Below are positions 1 to 8,418 of a stretch of DNA of 40,796 nucleotides, piece after piece. The stretch is from NCBI GenBank assembly GCA_027483895.1, contig JAIXTP010000020.1:91359-132154 (forward strand). The letters run 5' to 3'. The DNA comes from Hyphomicrobiales bacterium. GTDB taxonomy: Bacteria; Pseudomonadota; Alphaproteobacteria; Rhizobiales; Beijerinckiaceae. Each line of letters begins with the position of its first letter. Positions within the stretch are counted from its first letter, which is position 1. The position numbers and the translations under genes were made by a program. A model generated the notes under the pieces. The model was not told where the DNA came from, did no database searches, and saw nothing but the letters and a program-made list of their open reading frames with translations.

Positions 1-672
1 GCCCGCCTCGATGTCCTCGGCGAGCATCTTCATGCCGCGCACGAGGTTCTCGCCCTTCTGCTTGAAGGTCTCGCGCAAAAGCTCCGGATTGGTCGCCACG
101 AAATTGGTCGGCGCCAGCGCGCTCGACAGCTGGCGGACGTAGAACTGCGCCTTGTGCCGGGTGTGGTCGTCGATGCCGTCGGTGTGCTCGACCAGGTCCT
201 CGGCCCAGCGGCTCGTGATGAGATAGGCCTGCTTGATGAAGTCGAAGACCGGGTTGTCGGACCACTCCTGATCCTTGAACCGCTTGTCGCCACGGTCGGG
301 CTCGGCCACGGGGGCGGCGTCCTCGCCGTTCATGCGCTTGAGCGTGCCGGTCCAGAGGTCGAGGAAGCCCTTGGTCAGCGAGGTCTGCGCAAGGACGAGC
401 TTCTGCGGGTCCTGCACCCAATGCTCGGCGATGGTGCCGAAGGTCTTAACGAGGTCGCCGACCTCTTCGTTCTGCGCCGGGGTACGGCCTTCTTCCAGCG
501 GCTTCAGGCTCGCGGCCGTCGCCTTGCCCATCTCCTCCATGAGTCGGGCCGTGTTGGAGGCGAGTTCCTCCAATTCCGGCGGCGGCATCAGCGGAAGAAC
601 GCTCTCGACCTTTTCACCCTTGTCCATCACGTCCCCGATCCACCGCGGCCGGCGGTATTCCGCTCGGTCCAT
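1..672 (-). CDS. phaC: Class I poly(3-hydroxyalkanoate) synthase, N-terminal part (runs off the window)
   Basis: Polymerises (R)-3-hydroxyacyl-CoA into polyhydroxyalkanoate at the granule surface. Only the first 224 codons are inside the window; the reading frame is open to base 1, so the alpha/beta-hydrolase half with the catalytic Cys, Asp and His lies outside. What is visible fits the PhaC N-terminal domain: the segment WSDNPVFDFIKQAYLI, followed by FYVRQLSSALAPTNFVATNP and LLRETFKQKGENLVRGM, all highly typical of class I synthases. Two in-frame starts are possible, 672 (MDRAEYRR) and 627 (MDKGEKVES); the upstream one has a GGGGAAG about 11 nt before it, and neither Shine-Dalgarno is strong. 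Divergent from the small lipoprotein gene. A phasin-like gene is at 19372-19716. Confidence 0.93.
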   Translation of the reverse strand, partial: MDRAEYRRPRWIGDVMDKGEKVESVLPLMPPPELEELASNTARLMEEMGKATAASLKPLEEGRTPAQNEEVGDLVKTFGTIAEHWVQDPQKLVLAQTSLTKGFLDLWTGTLKRMNGEDAAPVAEPDRGDKRFKDQEWSDNPVFDFIKQAYLITSRWAEDLVEHTDGIDDHTRHKAQFYVRQLSSALAPTNFVATNPELLRETFKQKGENLVRGMKMLAEDIEAG

Positions 673-748
673 GCTGCTGCGCGCTTCCCCCACGCCGGGT
701 TTTCGGAGATATTAACCCCCGAAGCGCGACCTTCGTGCAAAGAAATTC

Positions 749-767
749 GTCGTAGTCGGACTACGAC
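749..767. promoter_or_regulatory. Inverted repeat in the phaC/lipoprotein divergent gap
   Basis: GTCGTAGT and ACTACGAC form a perfect 8-bp inverted repeat around CGG in the 109-bp gap between two divergent genes. It ends one base before the GGAG that serves the lipoprotein start at 782. It could be an operator for a dimeric regulator or an RNA hairpin next to the ribosome binding site. No regulator is known from the sequence. Confidence 0.35.
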
Positions 768-781
768 CGGAGAACTCCCCG

Positions 782-1120
782 ATGAAGCCTTCCGTTCTCG
801 TCTGCCGGGCGCTCTTCGCGACCGCGACGGCCCTGTCCGCGGCCGGATGCGGCTATGTCGCGGAAACGGCCCCCGTGCAAGGCGTGACGACGAGCGCGCC
901 CGCCCGGTTCGTGGCCGAGAAGGCGGGCATGGCGACCGTCGTGCCGGAGCCCAAGCCCTTCGTGGTCGAAAACCGCAAGGAGGTGACGGGCTACATCCCC
1001 GTGGGCGTCACGCCGCCGGCCCGGCGCCTTGCGACCCGCGACCCCAAGGCCGTCGAGGATCTGCGAAAGGAACTCGAAGGTACCGCCCGCGCCGCCGAAT
1101 CGCGCGCCAAGGCCGATTGA
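782..1120 (+). CDS. Small outer-membrane-type lipoprotein of unknown function
   Basis: A 112-residue protein with a lipoprotein signal: charged start MKPSVLVCR, hydrophobic stretch, then lipobox LSAAGC with the acceptor cysteine at about residue 23. Residue after Cys is Gly, so no Asp+2 inner-membrane retention signal is seen. The mature part is short, rich in Ala, Pro and charged residues (VVPEPKPFVVENRKEVTGYI in the middle), with a helical C-terminus that looks like RKELEGTARAAESRAKAD. I recognise no domain. It lies upstream of the aminotransferase in the same direction, 102 bp away, and divergent to phaC. GGAG at 769-772 precedes the ATG at 9 nt. Confidence 0.75.
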   Translation: MKPSVLVCRALFATATALSAAGCGYVAETAPVQGVTTSAPARFVAEKAGMATVVPEPKPFVVENRKEVTGYIPVGVTPPARRLATRDPKAVEDLRKELEGTARAAESRAKAD

Positions 1121-1222
1121 TCCCATCGTCGCATCATGCGGCGCGTGCATGCGCGCGGGCCGCGTGCTAAACCGCCGCCGCAGCCCGCCGGACCGGGATT
1201 CCGAGAAGAACCGAAGGTTCCC

Positions 1223-2446
1223 ATGACGACCGATTTCCACCGCATCAAGCGCCTTCCGCCCTACGTCTTCGAGCAGGTGAACCGGATCAAGGCCGCCGCC
1301 CGGAACAACGGTGCCGACATCGTCGATCTCGGCATGGGCAATCCGGATCTGCCGGCACCCAAGCACGTGATCGAGAAGCTGGTCGAAACCGCGGGCAAGC
1401 CGCGGACCGACCGCTATTCCGCCTCCAAGGGCATCGCCGGGCTGCGTCGCGCGCAGGCGGGTTATTACGAGCGCCGCTTCGGCGTGAAGCTCAATCCCGA
1501 CACGCAGGTCGTCGCCACCCTCGGTTCGAAGGAAGGCTTCGCCAATATGGCGCAGGCGATCACCGCGCCGGGCGACGTGGTGCTGGTGCCGAACCCCAGC
1601 TACCCGATCCACGCCTTCGGCTTCCTGATGGCGGGCGGCGTGATCCGCTCCGTTCCGGCCGAGCCGAACGAGGAGATGTTCCACGCGCTCGAGCGTTCGG
1701 TGATCCACTCGATCCCGAAGCCGATCGCGCTCGTGACCTGCTATCCGGCGAACCCGACGGCCTATGTCGCCTCGCTCGATTTCTACAAGGACCTCGTCGC
1801 CTTCGCGAAGAAGCACGACCTGATCCTGCTGTCGGACCTCGCTTATGCGGAGGTCTATTTCGACGACGCGAACCCGCCGCCGTCGGTGCTGCAGGTGCCC
1901 GGCGCGATGGACGTGACGGTCGAGTTCACTTCCATGTCGAAGACGTTCTCCATGGCCGGCTGGCGCATGGGCTTCGCGGTGGGCAACGAGCGGCTGCTCG
2001 CGGCGCTGTCGCGCGTGAAGTCCTATCTCGATTACGGCGCCTACACGCCGATCCAGGTGGCGGCCGCGGCCGCGCTGAACGGTCCGGACGACTGCATCCG
2101 CGAGATGCGCGACGTCTACCGCAAGCGCCGCGATGCGCTGGTGGAGAGCTTCGGCAAGGCGGGCTGGACCTTCGATCCGCCGCAGGCCTCGATGTTCGCT
2201 TGGGTGAAGATCCCCGAGCCGTTCCGAGAGCTGGGCAGCCTCGAATTCTCGAAACTCCTTGTGGAGAAGGCGGAAGTGGCGGTGGCACCGGGCATCGGCT
2301 TCGGCGAGCACGGCGACGACTATGTCCGCATCGCGATCGTGGAGAACGAGCAGCGCATCCGGCAGGCGGCGCGCAATGTCCGGCGCTTTCTTGAAAGCGC
2401 GGACAAAACATTGCACAACGTCGTCCCGTTGACCGCCCGGGGCTGA
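1223..2446 (+). CDS. PLP-dependent class I/II aminotransferase (AlaC / LL-diaminopimelate aminotransferase-like)
   Basis: A 407-residue fold-type I aminotransferase, cytoplasmic, transferring an amino group between an amino acid (probably alanine or a related substrate) and a 2-oxo acid. Visible family marks: VDLGMGNPDLPAP near residue 35, the substrate/PLP segment VPNPSYPIHAFG, the tyrosine-containing LSDLAYAEVYFD, and the Schiff-base lysine K240 within TSMSKTFSMAGWRMG. The true start is ATG 1223 (MTTDFHRIKR, which matches the family N-terminus), not the longer open frame from 1136. Followed by homoserine dehydrogenase, so a role in aspartate-family or alanine metabolism is plausible, but substrate cannot be read from sequence. 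An intrinsic terminator overlaps its stop codon. Confidence 0.88.
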   Translation: MTTDFHRIKRLPPYVFEQVNRIKAAARNNGADIVDLGMGNPDLPAPKHVIEKLVETAGKPRTDRYSASKGIAGLRRAQAGYYERRFGVKLNPDTQVVATLGSKEGFANMAQAITAPGDVVLVPNPSYPIHAFGFLMAGGVIRSVPAEPNEEMFHALERSVIHSIPKPIALVTCYPANPTAYVASLDFYKDLVAFAKKHDLILLSDLAYAEVYFDDANPPPSVLQVPGAMDVTVEFTSMSKTFSMAGWRMGFAVGNERLLAALSRVKSYLDYGAYTPIQVAAAAALNGPDDCIREMRDVYRKRRDALVESFGKAGWTFDPPQASMFAWVKIPEPFRELGSLEFSKLLVEKAEVAVAPGIGFGEHGDDYVRIAIVENEQRIRQAARNVRRFLESADKTLHNVVPLTARG

Positions 2447-2463
2447 TCCCGGGCGGATTTTTT
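2433..2463 (+). terminator. Intrinsic terminator overlapping the aminotransferase stop codon
   Basis: CCGCCCGGG (2433-2441) and CCCGGGCGG (2448-2456) form a perfect 9-bp stem around the loop GCTGAT, followed by ATTTTTT. The aminotransferase TGA is inside the loop. The U-tract ends 17 bp before the hom start codon, so it may act as an attenuator rather than a simple end of transcript. Confidence 0.85.
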
Positions 2464-2479
2464 AGTTTCGGATCGCCTC

Positions 2480-3799
2480 ATGTCTTCTCCTCTCCGCATC
2501 GGGATCGCCGGTCTCGGCACGGTCGGCGCGTCGACCGTTCGTCTCCTTGGCGTCCATGCGGCCGCGCTCGAAGCGCGCTGCGGGCGGCCCCTGCGGGTCA
2601 CCGCCGTCTCCGCCCGTGACCGCAACCGCGACCGCGGCATCGACGTCTCCGGCTGCATCTGGTTCGACGATCCGGTCGCGCTGGCCCGCTCCGAAAGCTG
2701 CGACGTCTTCGTCGAACTCGTCGGCGGCGACGAAGGCCCCGCCCGCGCGGCGGTGGAAGCGGCGATCGCGTCGGGCAAGCATGTGGTGACCGCCAACAAG
2801 GCGCTGCTGGCCAAGCACGGCGCGGCGCTTGCGGCCGCCGCCGAGGCGAAGGGCGTCGGCCTGTTCTTCGAGGCCTCGGTCGCGGGCGGCATCCCGATCG
2901 TGAAGACGCTGCGCGAGTCGCTCTCGGGCAATGCGGTGACGCGCGTCGCGGGCATCCTCAACGGCACCTGCAACTACATCCTGTCGCGGATGGAGCTCGA
3001 AGGCCTCACCTTCGCCGATTGCCTCGCCGACGCGCAGAAGCTCGGCTATGCGGAGGCGGACCCGACCTTCGACGTCGGCGGCTTCGATACCGCGCACAAG
3101 CTCGCGGTGCTCACGAGCCTCGCCTTCGGCACCGAGATCGACGCCGAGGCGATCCATGTCGAGGGCATCTCCTCGATCGATCCGCTCGACCTGAAGATGG
3201 CGGACGAGCTCGGCTACCGGATCAAGCTGCTCGGCGTGGCCGAGCGGACGGCGACCGGCATCGAGCAGCGCGTCCATCCGACGATGGTGGCGAAGACCTC
3301 CGCCATCGCGCAGGTGATGGGCGTGACCAATGCCGTGAACGTGCGGGCGGATGCGGTGGGCGAGCTGACGCTGGTCGGCCCCGGCGCGGGCGGCGACGCG
3401 ACGGCCTCCTCCGTTCTCTCCGATCTCGCGGACGTGGCGCGCGGCCTCCGCGTGCCGCCCTTCGGCCGCCCCGCGGGGGCGCTGCAGCGCGCCGAGCGTG
3501 CGCCGATGCAACGCCATGAGGGCGGGTACTACGTGCGCCTGACGGTGCTCGACCGTCCGGGTGCGGCGGCGTCCATCGCCACCCGCATGGCCGAAAGGGC
3601 GATCTCGCTCGAAAGCATCGTCCAACGGCGTGCGCCGGGCCGCACTCCGGATGCGGCGGGTCGTTCGGGCGGGCCCGTGCCCGTCGTGCTGATCACCTAC
3701 GCCACCACCGAATCGGCGATCCGCGCCGCGCTCGACGCCGTGATGGCGGACGGGCATATCGCGGAGCCGCCCCAGCTCATCCGCATCGAGCGTCCCTGA
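2480..3799 (+). CDS. hom: Homoserine dehydrogenase
   Basis: Reduces aspartate-semialdehyde to homoserine with NAD(P)H, the branch point to threonine, isoleucine and methionine. The 439 residues show the NAD(P)-binding GLGTVG at 11-16, VTANKALLAKHG, the substrate-domain signature GILNGTCNYILSRM, and KLGYAEADPTFDVGGFDTAHKLA around the catalytic lysine region. A C-terminal ACT domain (YYVRLTVLDRPGAAASIATR onwards, about 350-435) suggests feedback control by threonine. Length is normal for the long bacterial form. ATG 2480 places the dinucleotide loop at the usual distance from the N-terminus, but no clear Shine-Dalgarno precedes it. It lies right after a strong terminator and 23 bp before glpX. 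Confidence 0.95.
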   Translation: MSSPLRIGIAGLGTVGASTVRLLGVHAAALEARCGRPLRVTAVSARDRNRDRGIDVSGCIWFDDPVALARSESCDVFVELVGGDEGPARAAVEAAIASGKHVVTANKALLAKHGAALAAAAEAKGVGLFFEASVAGGIPIVKTLRESLSGNAVTRVAGILNGTCNYILSRMELEGLTFADCLADAQKLGYAEADPTFDVGGFDTAHKLAVLTSLAFGTEIDAEAIHVEGISSIDPLDLKMADELGYRIKLLGVAERTATGIEQRVHPTMVAKTSAIAQVMGVTNAVNVRADAVGELTLVGPGAGGDATASSVLSDLADVARGLRVPPFGRPAGALQRAERAPMQRHEGGYYVRLTVLDRPGAAASIATRMAERAISLESIVQRRAPGRTPDAAGRSGGPVPVVLITYATTESAIRAALDAVMADGHIAEPPQLIRIERP

Positions 3800-3822
3800 A
3801 GAATCGAACCGCCGAGGTTTTC

Positions 3823-4827
3823 ATGTCCGAGCAGAACGACATCACCGTCAGGCCCCGGGAAGTCATCGAGCGCATTCTCTCGATGGAACTCGTGCGCGTG
3901 ACCGAGCGCGCCGCCGTTTCCGCGGCGCTGCTGCGCGGCCGGGGCGACGAGAAGGCTGCCGACCAGGCGGCCGTGGACGCGATGCGCCGCGAGCTCAACC
4001 GTCTCCCCATCGACGGCCGGATCGTGATCGGCGAGGGCGAGCGCGACGAGGCGCCGATGCTCTTCATCGGCGAGAAGGTCGGCAACGGCACGGGCCCGAA
4101 GGTCGACATCGCGGTCGACCCGCTCGAGGGCACCACGCTCTGCGCCAAGGACATGCCGGGCGCGATCGCGGTGATGGCGATGGCGCAGGCCGGTTCGCTC
4201 CTCTACGCGCCCGACGTCTACATGGACAAGATCGCGATCGGCCCGGGCTATCCGAAGGGCATCGTCGATCTCGACGCCAAGCCCGAGGACAACATTCACG
4301 CGATGGCCAAGGCCAAGGGCGTGAAGCCGCACGAGGTCACCGCGCTGATCATGGATCGCCCGCGCCATGCGGAGCTGATCGAAGCCGTCCGCAAGACCGG
4401 CGCCTCGATCCGCCTGATCACCGACGGCGACGTGGCGGGCGTGATCTTCACGGCGATGCAGCAGCAGACGGGCATCGACATCTATCTCGGCATCGGCGGC
4501 GCGCCGGAAGGCGTGCTGGCCGCGGCCGCGCTGCGCTGCGTCGGCGGCCAGATGCAGGGCCGGCTGATCCTCGATACGCAGGAAAAGGTCGAGCGCGCCA
4601 AGACCATGGGAATCACCGATCCGCTGAAGAAGTACGACATGCACGAGCTGGCCTCGGGCGACGTCATCGTCTCGGCGACCGGCGTGACCGACGGCGCGCT
4701 GCTGGCGGGCGTGAAGTTCAAGGGCTCCGTGATCGAGACGGAGACCATCGTGTACCGCTCGATCACCGGCACGGTCCGCAAGATCTACGGCGAGCACCGC
4801 GAACTGTCGAAGTTCAACCTCGACTGA
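3823..4827 (+). CDS. glpX: Class II fructose-1,6-bisphosphatase
   Basis: Hydrolyses fructose-1,6-bisphosphate to fructose-6-phosphate for gluconeogenesis. The 334-residue protein has the GlpX metal-binding motifs GEGERDEAPML (about 67-77) and DPLEGTTLCAKDMPGAIAVM (about 103-122), and GIGGAPEGVLAAAALRCVGG later, all characteristic of the lithium-sensitive phosphatase fold. GAGG precedes the ATG at about 7 nt. It follows hom closely and is probably cotranscribed with it; a terminator hairpin follows at 4856-4889. The hom-glpX-recJ order is a recurrent alphaproteobacterial arrangement. Confidence 0.95.
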   Translation: MSEQNDITVRPREVIERILSMELVRVTERAAVSAALLRGRGDEKAADQAAVDAMRRELNRLPIDGRIVIGEGERDEAPMLFIGEKVGNGTGPKVDIAVDPLEGTTLCAKDMPGAIAVMAMAQAGSLLYAPDVYMDKIAIGPGYPKGIVDLDAKPEDNIHAMAKAKGVKPHEVTALIMDRPRHAELIEAVRKTGASIRLITDGDVAGVIFTAMQQQTGIDIYLGIGGAPEGVLAAAALRCVGGQMQGRLILDTQEKVERAKTMGITDPLKKYDMHELASGDVIVSATGVTDGALLAGVKFKGSVIETETIVYRSITGTVRKIYGEHRELSKFNLD

Positions 4828-4855
4828 GGCCGTCGGTTTTCGCGATTTCAGGAAG

Positions 4856-4889
4856 CGCCCCGGGGACCCCTCCGGGGCGTTTCGCTTTT
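4856..4889 (+). terminator. Intrinsic terminator after glpX
   Basis: CGCCCCGG (4856-4863) pairs perfectly with CCGGGGCG (4872-4879); the stem is followed by TTTCGCTTTT. It lies 28 bp downstream of the glpX stop. Confidence 0.8.
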
Positions 4890-4899
4890 CGGGGCTTTC

Positions 4900-5001
4900 C
4901 GTCATTGCGAGGAGCGCAGCGACGAAGCAATCCGGAGAACGGCGGGCATGGAGTGCTATGCCGGTCGTTTTCTGGATTGCTTCGCTTCGCTCGCAATGAC
5001 G
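4900..5001. repeat. Long palindromic intergenic repeat, copy 1
   Basis: A 102-bp near-palindrome starting CGTCATTGCGAG and ending CTCGCAATGACG, with inner arms CGAAGCAATCC / GGATTGCTTCG. It is the extended REP/MITE-like element found in many Hyphomicrobiales gaps. Similar copies are at 5047-5148, 40544-40641 and 40702-40796. The 4828-5380 gap between glpX and recJ contains only such repeats and the glpX terminator; short open frames there are side effects of the palindromes. Confidence 0.85.
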
Positions 5002-5046
5002 GGGAGGGGGCGTACCGCTCCTTCTTCATTCCATTCTCCCCTCGGC

Positions 5047-5148
5047 CGTCATTGCGAGGAGCGCAGCGACGAAGCAATCCAGAGAACAGCCGGCACGGAG
5101 TGCTATTCCGGCCGTTTTCTGGATTGCTTCGCTTCGCTCGCAATGACG
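5047..5148. repeat. Long palindromic intergenic repeat, copy 2
   Basis: Same 102-bp architecture as 4900-5001 in the same orientation, 46 bp downstream, with a few substitutions in the arms (for example AGAGAAC for GGAGAAC) and in the loop. Two copies in a row suggest local duplication. Confidence 0.85.
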
Positions 5149-5205
5149 GGAGAGGTAGAGTCCCGCCCCTTCTTCATCCCGCCTTCTTCATCGTCCACCC
5201 CCTCG

Positions 5206-5290
5206 CCCTCATCCTGAGGAGCGCCCGACGGGCGCGTCTTGAAGGATGGTTCGAGACGCCGGGCTTTCGCCCGGCTCCTCACCATGAGGG
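5206..5290. repeat. Second family of palindromic intergenic repeat, copy 1
   Basis: Starts CCCTCATCCTGAGGAG and ends CTCCTCACCATGAGGG, an imperfect inverted repeat of about 85 bp with an inner GAAGGATGGTTCGAGACGCC segment. A diverged copy is at 40390-40490. It lies upstream of recJ and is not coding. Confidence 0.75.
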
Positions 5291-5380
5291 CCGAAGGACG
5301 GACAGGCGCTCGCGGTCTTTCCGTGGACGGTCGCCCGGATCGGATCGACCCGACTCGGCGGACGGGTTAAGCGGAACGTC

Positions 5381-7171
5381 ATGTCCCGCGCATTTCTCGG
5401 TGTCGAACAGTCGCTCACCGGCCGCCTTTGGCGGGACCGGCTTGACGAGTCCGGCCGGGCGGCGGCGCTCGCCATCGTGCAGGAACAGGGCGTGCCCGAC
5501 GTCGTGGCGCGCGTGCTCGCGGGCCGCGGCGTGCTCTCGCCCGACGTGCCGCTCTTTCTCGACCCGAAGCTGCGCCTGCTGATGCCCGACCCCGCGGTGC
5601 TGACCGGCATGGATGCCGCCGTCGCGCGGCTCGCGCGGGCCGTGCGCGCGGGCGAGACTGTTGCGATCTTCGGCGATTACGACGTCGACGGCGCATGTTC
5701 CTCCGCGCTGTTGGCGGAATTCCTCGACCGGGCGGGCACGCCGCGGCTCGTGCATATCCCCGACCGGCTGATCGAGGGCTACGGACCGAACATCGAGGCC
5801 TTGCGGGCGCTCGCGGCGAAGGGCGCGACGCTGCTCGTGACGGTCGATTGCGGCACCACGAGCCACGAGGTCTTCGCGGAAGCCGCGCGGATCGGCCTCG
5901 ACGTCGTGGTGCTCGACCACCATCAGGCGCCCGAGGCGCTGCCCGAGGCCGTCGCGATCGTGAACCCGAACCGGCTCGACGATCTCTCGGGCCTCGGCCA
6001 TCTCTGCGCGGCGGGCGTCGTGTTCCTCGCCGTCGTCGCGCTGAACCGCGCGCTGCGCGACGCGGGCCATTGGGGCGGGGCGCGGCCCGAGCCCGATCTC
6101 TTCGCCTGCCTCGACATCGTGGCGCTCGCCACCGTAGCCGACGTCGTGCCGCTGCGCGGTCTCAACCGCGCCTTCGTGCGGCAGGGGATCGCCGTGATGC
6201 GCCGGCGGGGCAGGGCGGGGCTCCGTTCTCTGGCCGACGTCGCCGGGCTCAACGGGCCGATCGAGCCCTACCATCTCGGCTTTCTGCTCGGGCCGCGGAT
6301 CAATGCCGGCGGGCGCATCGGCGATGCGGGGCTGGGCGCGAGGCTCCTGATGACGCCCGACGAGATCGAAGCCGGCACCATCGCGGCCGATCTCGACCGG
6401 CTCAACCGGGAACGGCAGGTCATCGAACTCGCGATGGTCGAACAGGCGGAGGCCGAGGCCCTGGGCCTCGTCGGGATCGACGAGAGCGCGGGAAGCGTGC
6501 TGGTGCTCGGTTCCGAGCAATGGCACCCGGGCGTCGTGGGCCTCGTCGCCGCGCGGCTGAAGGAGCGCTTCGGGCGGCCGAGCTTCGCCGTGGCGCTCGA
6601 CGGAAACGGCTTCGGTACCGGGTCCGGACGCAGCATTCCCGGCGTCGATCTCGGGCGTGCGGTGCGCGCAGCGGTCGATGCGGGCGTCGCCGTGAAGGGC
6701 GGCGGGCATGCGATGGCGGCGGGCGTGACGGTCGCCGCATCGGCGCTGCCGGAATTCCGCGCCTTCATGGAAGAGCGCCTCACGGAGGCGGTAGCTGCCG
6801 CGCGCGCGACGAACGCGCTCGACATCGACGCGGCGGTCACGGCCGGGGGCGCGAGCCCGGGCCTGATCGAGGAGATCGAGAAGGCGGGACCCTACGGCTC
6901 CGGCCATCCCGAGCCGTCCTTCGTGCTGCCCGCGCATCGGCTGATCGATGTCGCGGAAGTCGGCACGGGGCATATCCGGGCGCGGTTGAAGGCGGGCGAC
7001 GGTTCAGTCATCAAGGGCATCGCCTTCCGGGCGGCCGGGCGGCCGCTGGGCCACGCGCTGATGTCGCGCCGCGATGCGGTGGTGCATGTCGCGGGCGGGC
7101 TCGCGATCGACCGGTGGGGCGGCGGTGCCTCAGCCCAGATCCGGATCGGCGACGTCGCCGATCCGCGCTGA
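5381..7171 (+). CDS. recJ: Single-stranded-DNA-specific 5'-3' exonuclease RecJ
   Basis: Degrades single-stranded DNA 5' to 3' in RecF-pathway recombination and mismatch repair. The 596-residue protein has the DHH-family phosphoesterase motifs in order: GDYDVDGACSSALL (about 97-110), VTVDCGTTSHE, the DHH triad D179-H180-H181 in VVLDHHQAPEALP, then the GLGHLCAAGVVF block; the DHHA1 part contains EQWHPGVVGLVAARLKERFG and the glycine-rich KGGGHAMAAGVTV. Length is usual. Start ATG 5381 is downstream of intergenic repeats. It ends 4 bp before the convergent DMT transporter. Confidence 0.95.
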   Translation: MSRAFLGVEQSLTGRLWRDRLDESGRAAALAIVQEQGVPDVVARVLAGRGVLSPDVPLFLDPKLRLLMPDPAVLTGMDAAVARLARAVRAGETVAIFGDYDVDGACSSALLAEFLDRAGTPRLVHIPDRLIEGYGPNIEALRALAAKGATLLVTVDCGTTSHEVFAEAARIGLDVVVLDHHQAPEALPEAVAIVNPNRLDDLSGLGHLCAAGVVFLAVVALNRALRDAGHWGGARPEPDLFACLDIVALATVADVVPLRGLNRAFVRQGIAVMRRRGRAGLRSLADVAGLNGPIEPYHLGFLLGPRINAGGRIGDAGLGARLLMTPDEIEAGTIAADLDRLNRERQVIELAMVEQAEAEALGLVGIDESAGSVLVLGSEQWHPGVVGLVAARLKERFGRPSFAVALDGNGFGTGSGRSIPGVDLGRAVRAAVDAGVAVKGGGHAMAAGVTVAASALPEFRAFMEERLTEAVAAARATNALDIDAAVTAGGASPGLIEEIEKAGPYGSGHPEPSFVLPAHRLIDVAEVGTGHIRARLKAGDGSVIKGIAFRAAGRPLGHALMSRRDAVVHVAGGLAIDRWGGGASAQIRIGDVADPR

Positions 7172-7175
7172 TCGC

Positions 7176-8132
7176 TCAGGCCCCGCCGCGCTGCTCGCGG
7201 GTGAAGATGTAGAACCCGGAAGCGATGATGATCGCCGCGCCGACCAAGAGCTGCGTATCGGGCAGGTCGCCGAAGATCAGCCAGCCGAACAGGATCGCCC
7301 AAGCGATCTGCGTGTATTGATAGGGGACGACGACGGCCGCGGGCGCGAGCTTCAGCGAACGGTTCACGCACATATGCGCGAGCGCGGCGACGATGCCGAG
7401 CAGGCCCAAAAGGCCGAGATCGAGCGTGGTCGGCGTGACCCAGCCGAAGGGCGCCGCGACGAGGCCGAAGGCGAGGGCGCCCGCGGTCTGCCAAGTCACC
7501 AGCACCGTGTCGCTCGTGCCGCGCAGCAGGCGCGAGGTGATCATCATCAGCGCGAAGGCGAGGCTGCCGAACACCGCGATGAGCGCATGCAGCGTGAGGC
7601 TCGCGCCGGAAGGGCGCAGCGCCACGATCACGCCGAGAAAGCCGACGAGCACCGCCGTCCAGCGCCGCCAGCCGATCTTCTCGCCGAGAAGCGGGCCCGC
7701 GAGCGCCGTGACCCAGATCGGGCCCGCCAGATAGAAGGCGATGACGTCGGCGAGCGGCATGGCCGAGACGGCCCAATAGAAGAACGCGACCTCGACCGTG
7801 GACAGCACGACGCGCAGCGCCTGCAGCCCCGGCCGGGCGGGCCGGAGAATCGGCCCCGCACCCTCGCGCATGATGAGCGGCGCGAGCATGAGGAAGGCGG
7901 CGATGCTGCGGATCAGCAGGACCTGACCGACCGTGTAGGTCGCGACCAGCCATTTGCCCATCACGTCATTGAGCACGAAGAGCAGGATGCCGAGCAGCAT
8001 CATGCCGATGCCGAGCACGGCGGTGTTGCGCTTGTCCACGGCGGGCCGATCCTTGTCGGCTGCCGGCGCCGGGGCGGGCGCCGCGGCGCCGCCGCTGCGG
8101 CCTTCGATGTCGTCCGCCCGATTCGCGTCCAT
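7176..8132 (-). CDS. EamA/DMT-family inner-membrane transporter
   Basis: A 318-residue integral membrane protein with two EamA halves and about ten hydrophobic helices, beginning after a hydrophilic, Ala/Pro-rich N-terminal tail of about 35 residues. Helix-like segments include GIGMMLLGILLFVLNDVMG and VVALRPSGASLTLHALIAVF. Drug/metabolite transporter members export amino acids, metabolites or drugs; the substrate cannot be inferred here. A good GGAG Shine-Dalgarno lies about 8 nt before the ATG at 8132. The stop is 4 bp from the recJ stop (convergent). Confidence 0.85.
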   Translation of the reverse strand: MDANRADDIEGRSGGAAAPAPAPAADKDRPAVDKRNTAVLGIGMMLLGILLFVLNDVMGKWLVATYTVGQVLLIRSIAAFLMLAPLIMREGAGPILRPARPGLQALRVVLSTVEVAFFYWAVSAMPLADVIAFYLAGPIWVTALAGPLLGEKIGWRRWTAVLVGFLGVIVALRPSGASLTLHALIAVFGSLAFALMMITSRLLRGTSDTVLVTWQTAGALAFGLVAAPFGWVTPTTLDLGLLGLLGIVAALAHMCVNRSLKLAPAAVVVPYQYTQIAWAILFGWLIFGDLPDTQLLVGAAIIIASGFYIFTREQRGGA

Positions 8133-8256
8133 TGCGGGGCTCTCCTTCGCGCGACCCTGCGTAGCGTCGGCTGCGGCGCATTGTCCAGCGCGGCCCGCCT
8201 GCGGCCTTCCGCCACCGCTTCGGTGCGGGCCCGGCCGAAATGCCGCAATACGGGTC

Positions 8257-8285
8257 TTGTCGAAGCCTGCGGGACCCCCTATACA
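8257..8285 (+). promoter_or_regulatory. Likely promoter of tRNA-Glu
   Basis: A -35-like TTGTCG (8257-8262) and a -10-like TATACA (8280-8285) are separated by 17 bp, 38 bp upstream of the tRNA. Start of transcription would fall near 8292. Confidence 0.5.
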
Positions 8286-8323
8286 CCGCCCGTCGCCGCG
8301 GCGTTCTCGCCGCCGACCCGAGT

Positions 8324-8398
8324 GCGGTCTTCGTCTATCGGTTAGGACGGCTGCCTTTCACGCAGCAAAGACGGGTTCGACTCCCGTAGACCGCGCCA
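8324..8398 (+). tRNA. tRNA-Glu (anticodon UUC), CCA encoded
   Basis: The acceptor stem GCGGTCT pairs with AGACCGC, the anticodon loop CTTTCAC carries TTC at 34-36, and the T-arm ACGGG-TTCGACT-CCCGT is perfect. Discriminator G and CCA (8396-8398) are encoded. 75 nt including CCA. Confidence 0.96.
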
Positions 8399-8418
8399 CT
8401 CGCTCCCGACATCCGACG

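Noticed and set aside
995..1010. Another CRISPR-repeat-like string CATCCCCGTGGGCG inside the lipoprotein gene
   Set aside because: Inside a coding frame (YIPVG), lacks the second stem arm; chance resemblance. It warns that the cas3-cse1 hairpin needs testing.
4814..5582. Short frames with RAKRSNPENG-like sequence
   Set aside because: Translations of the palindromic intergenic repeats.
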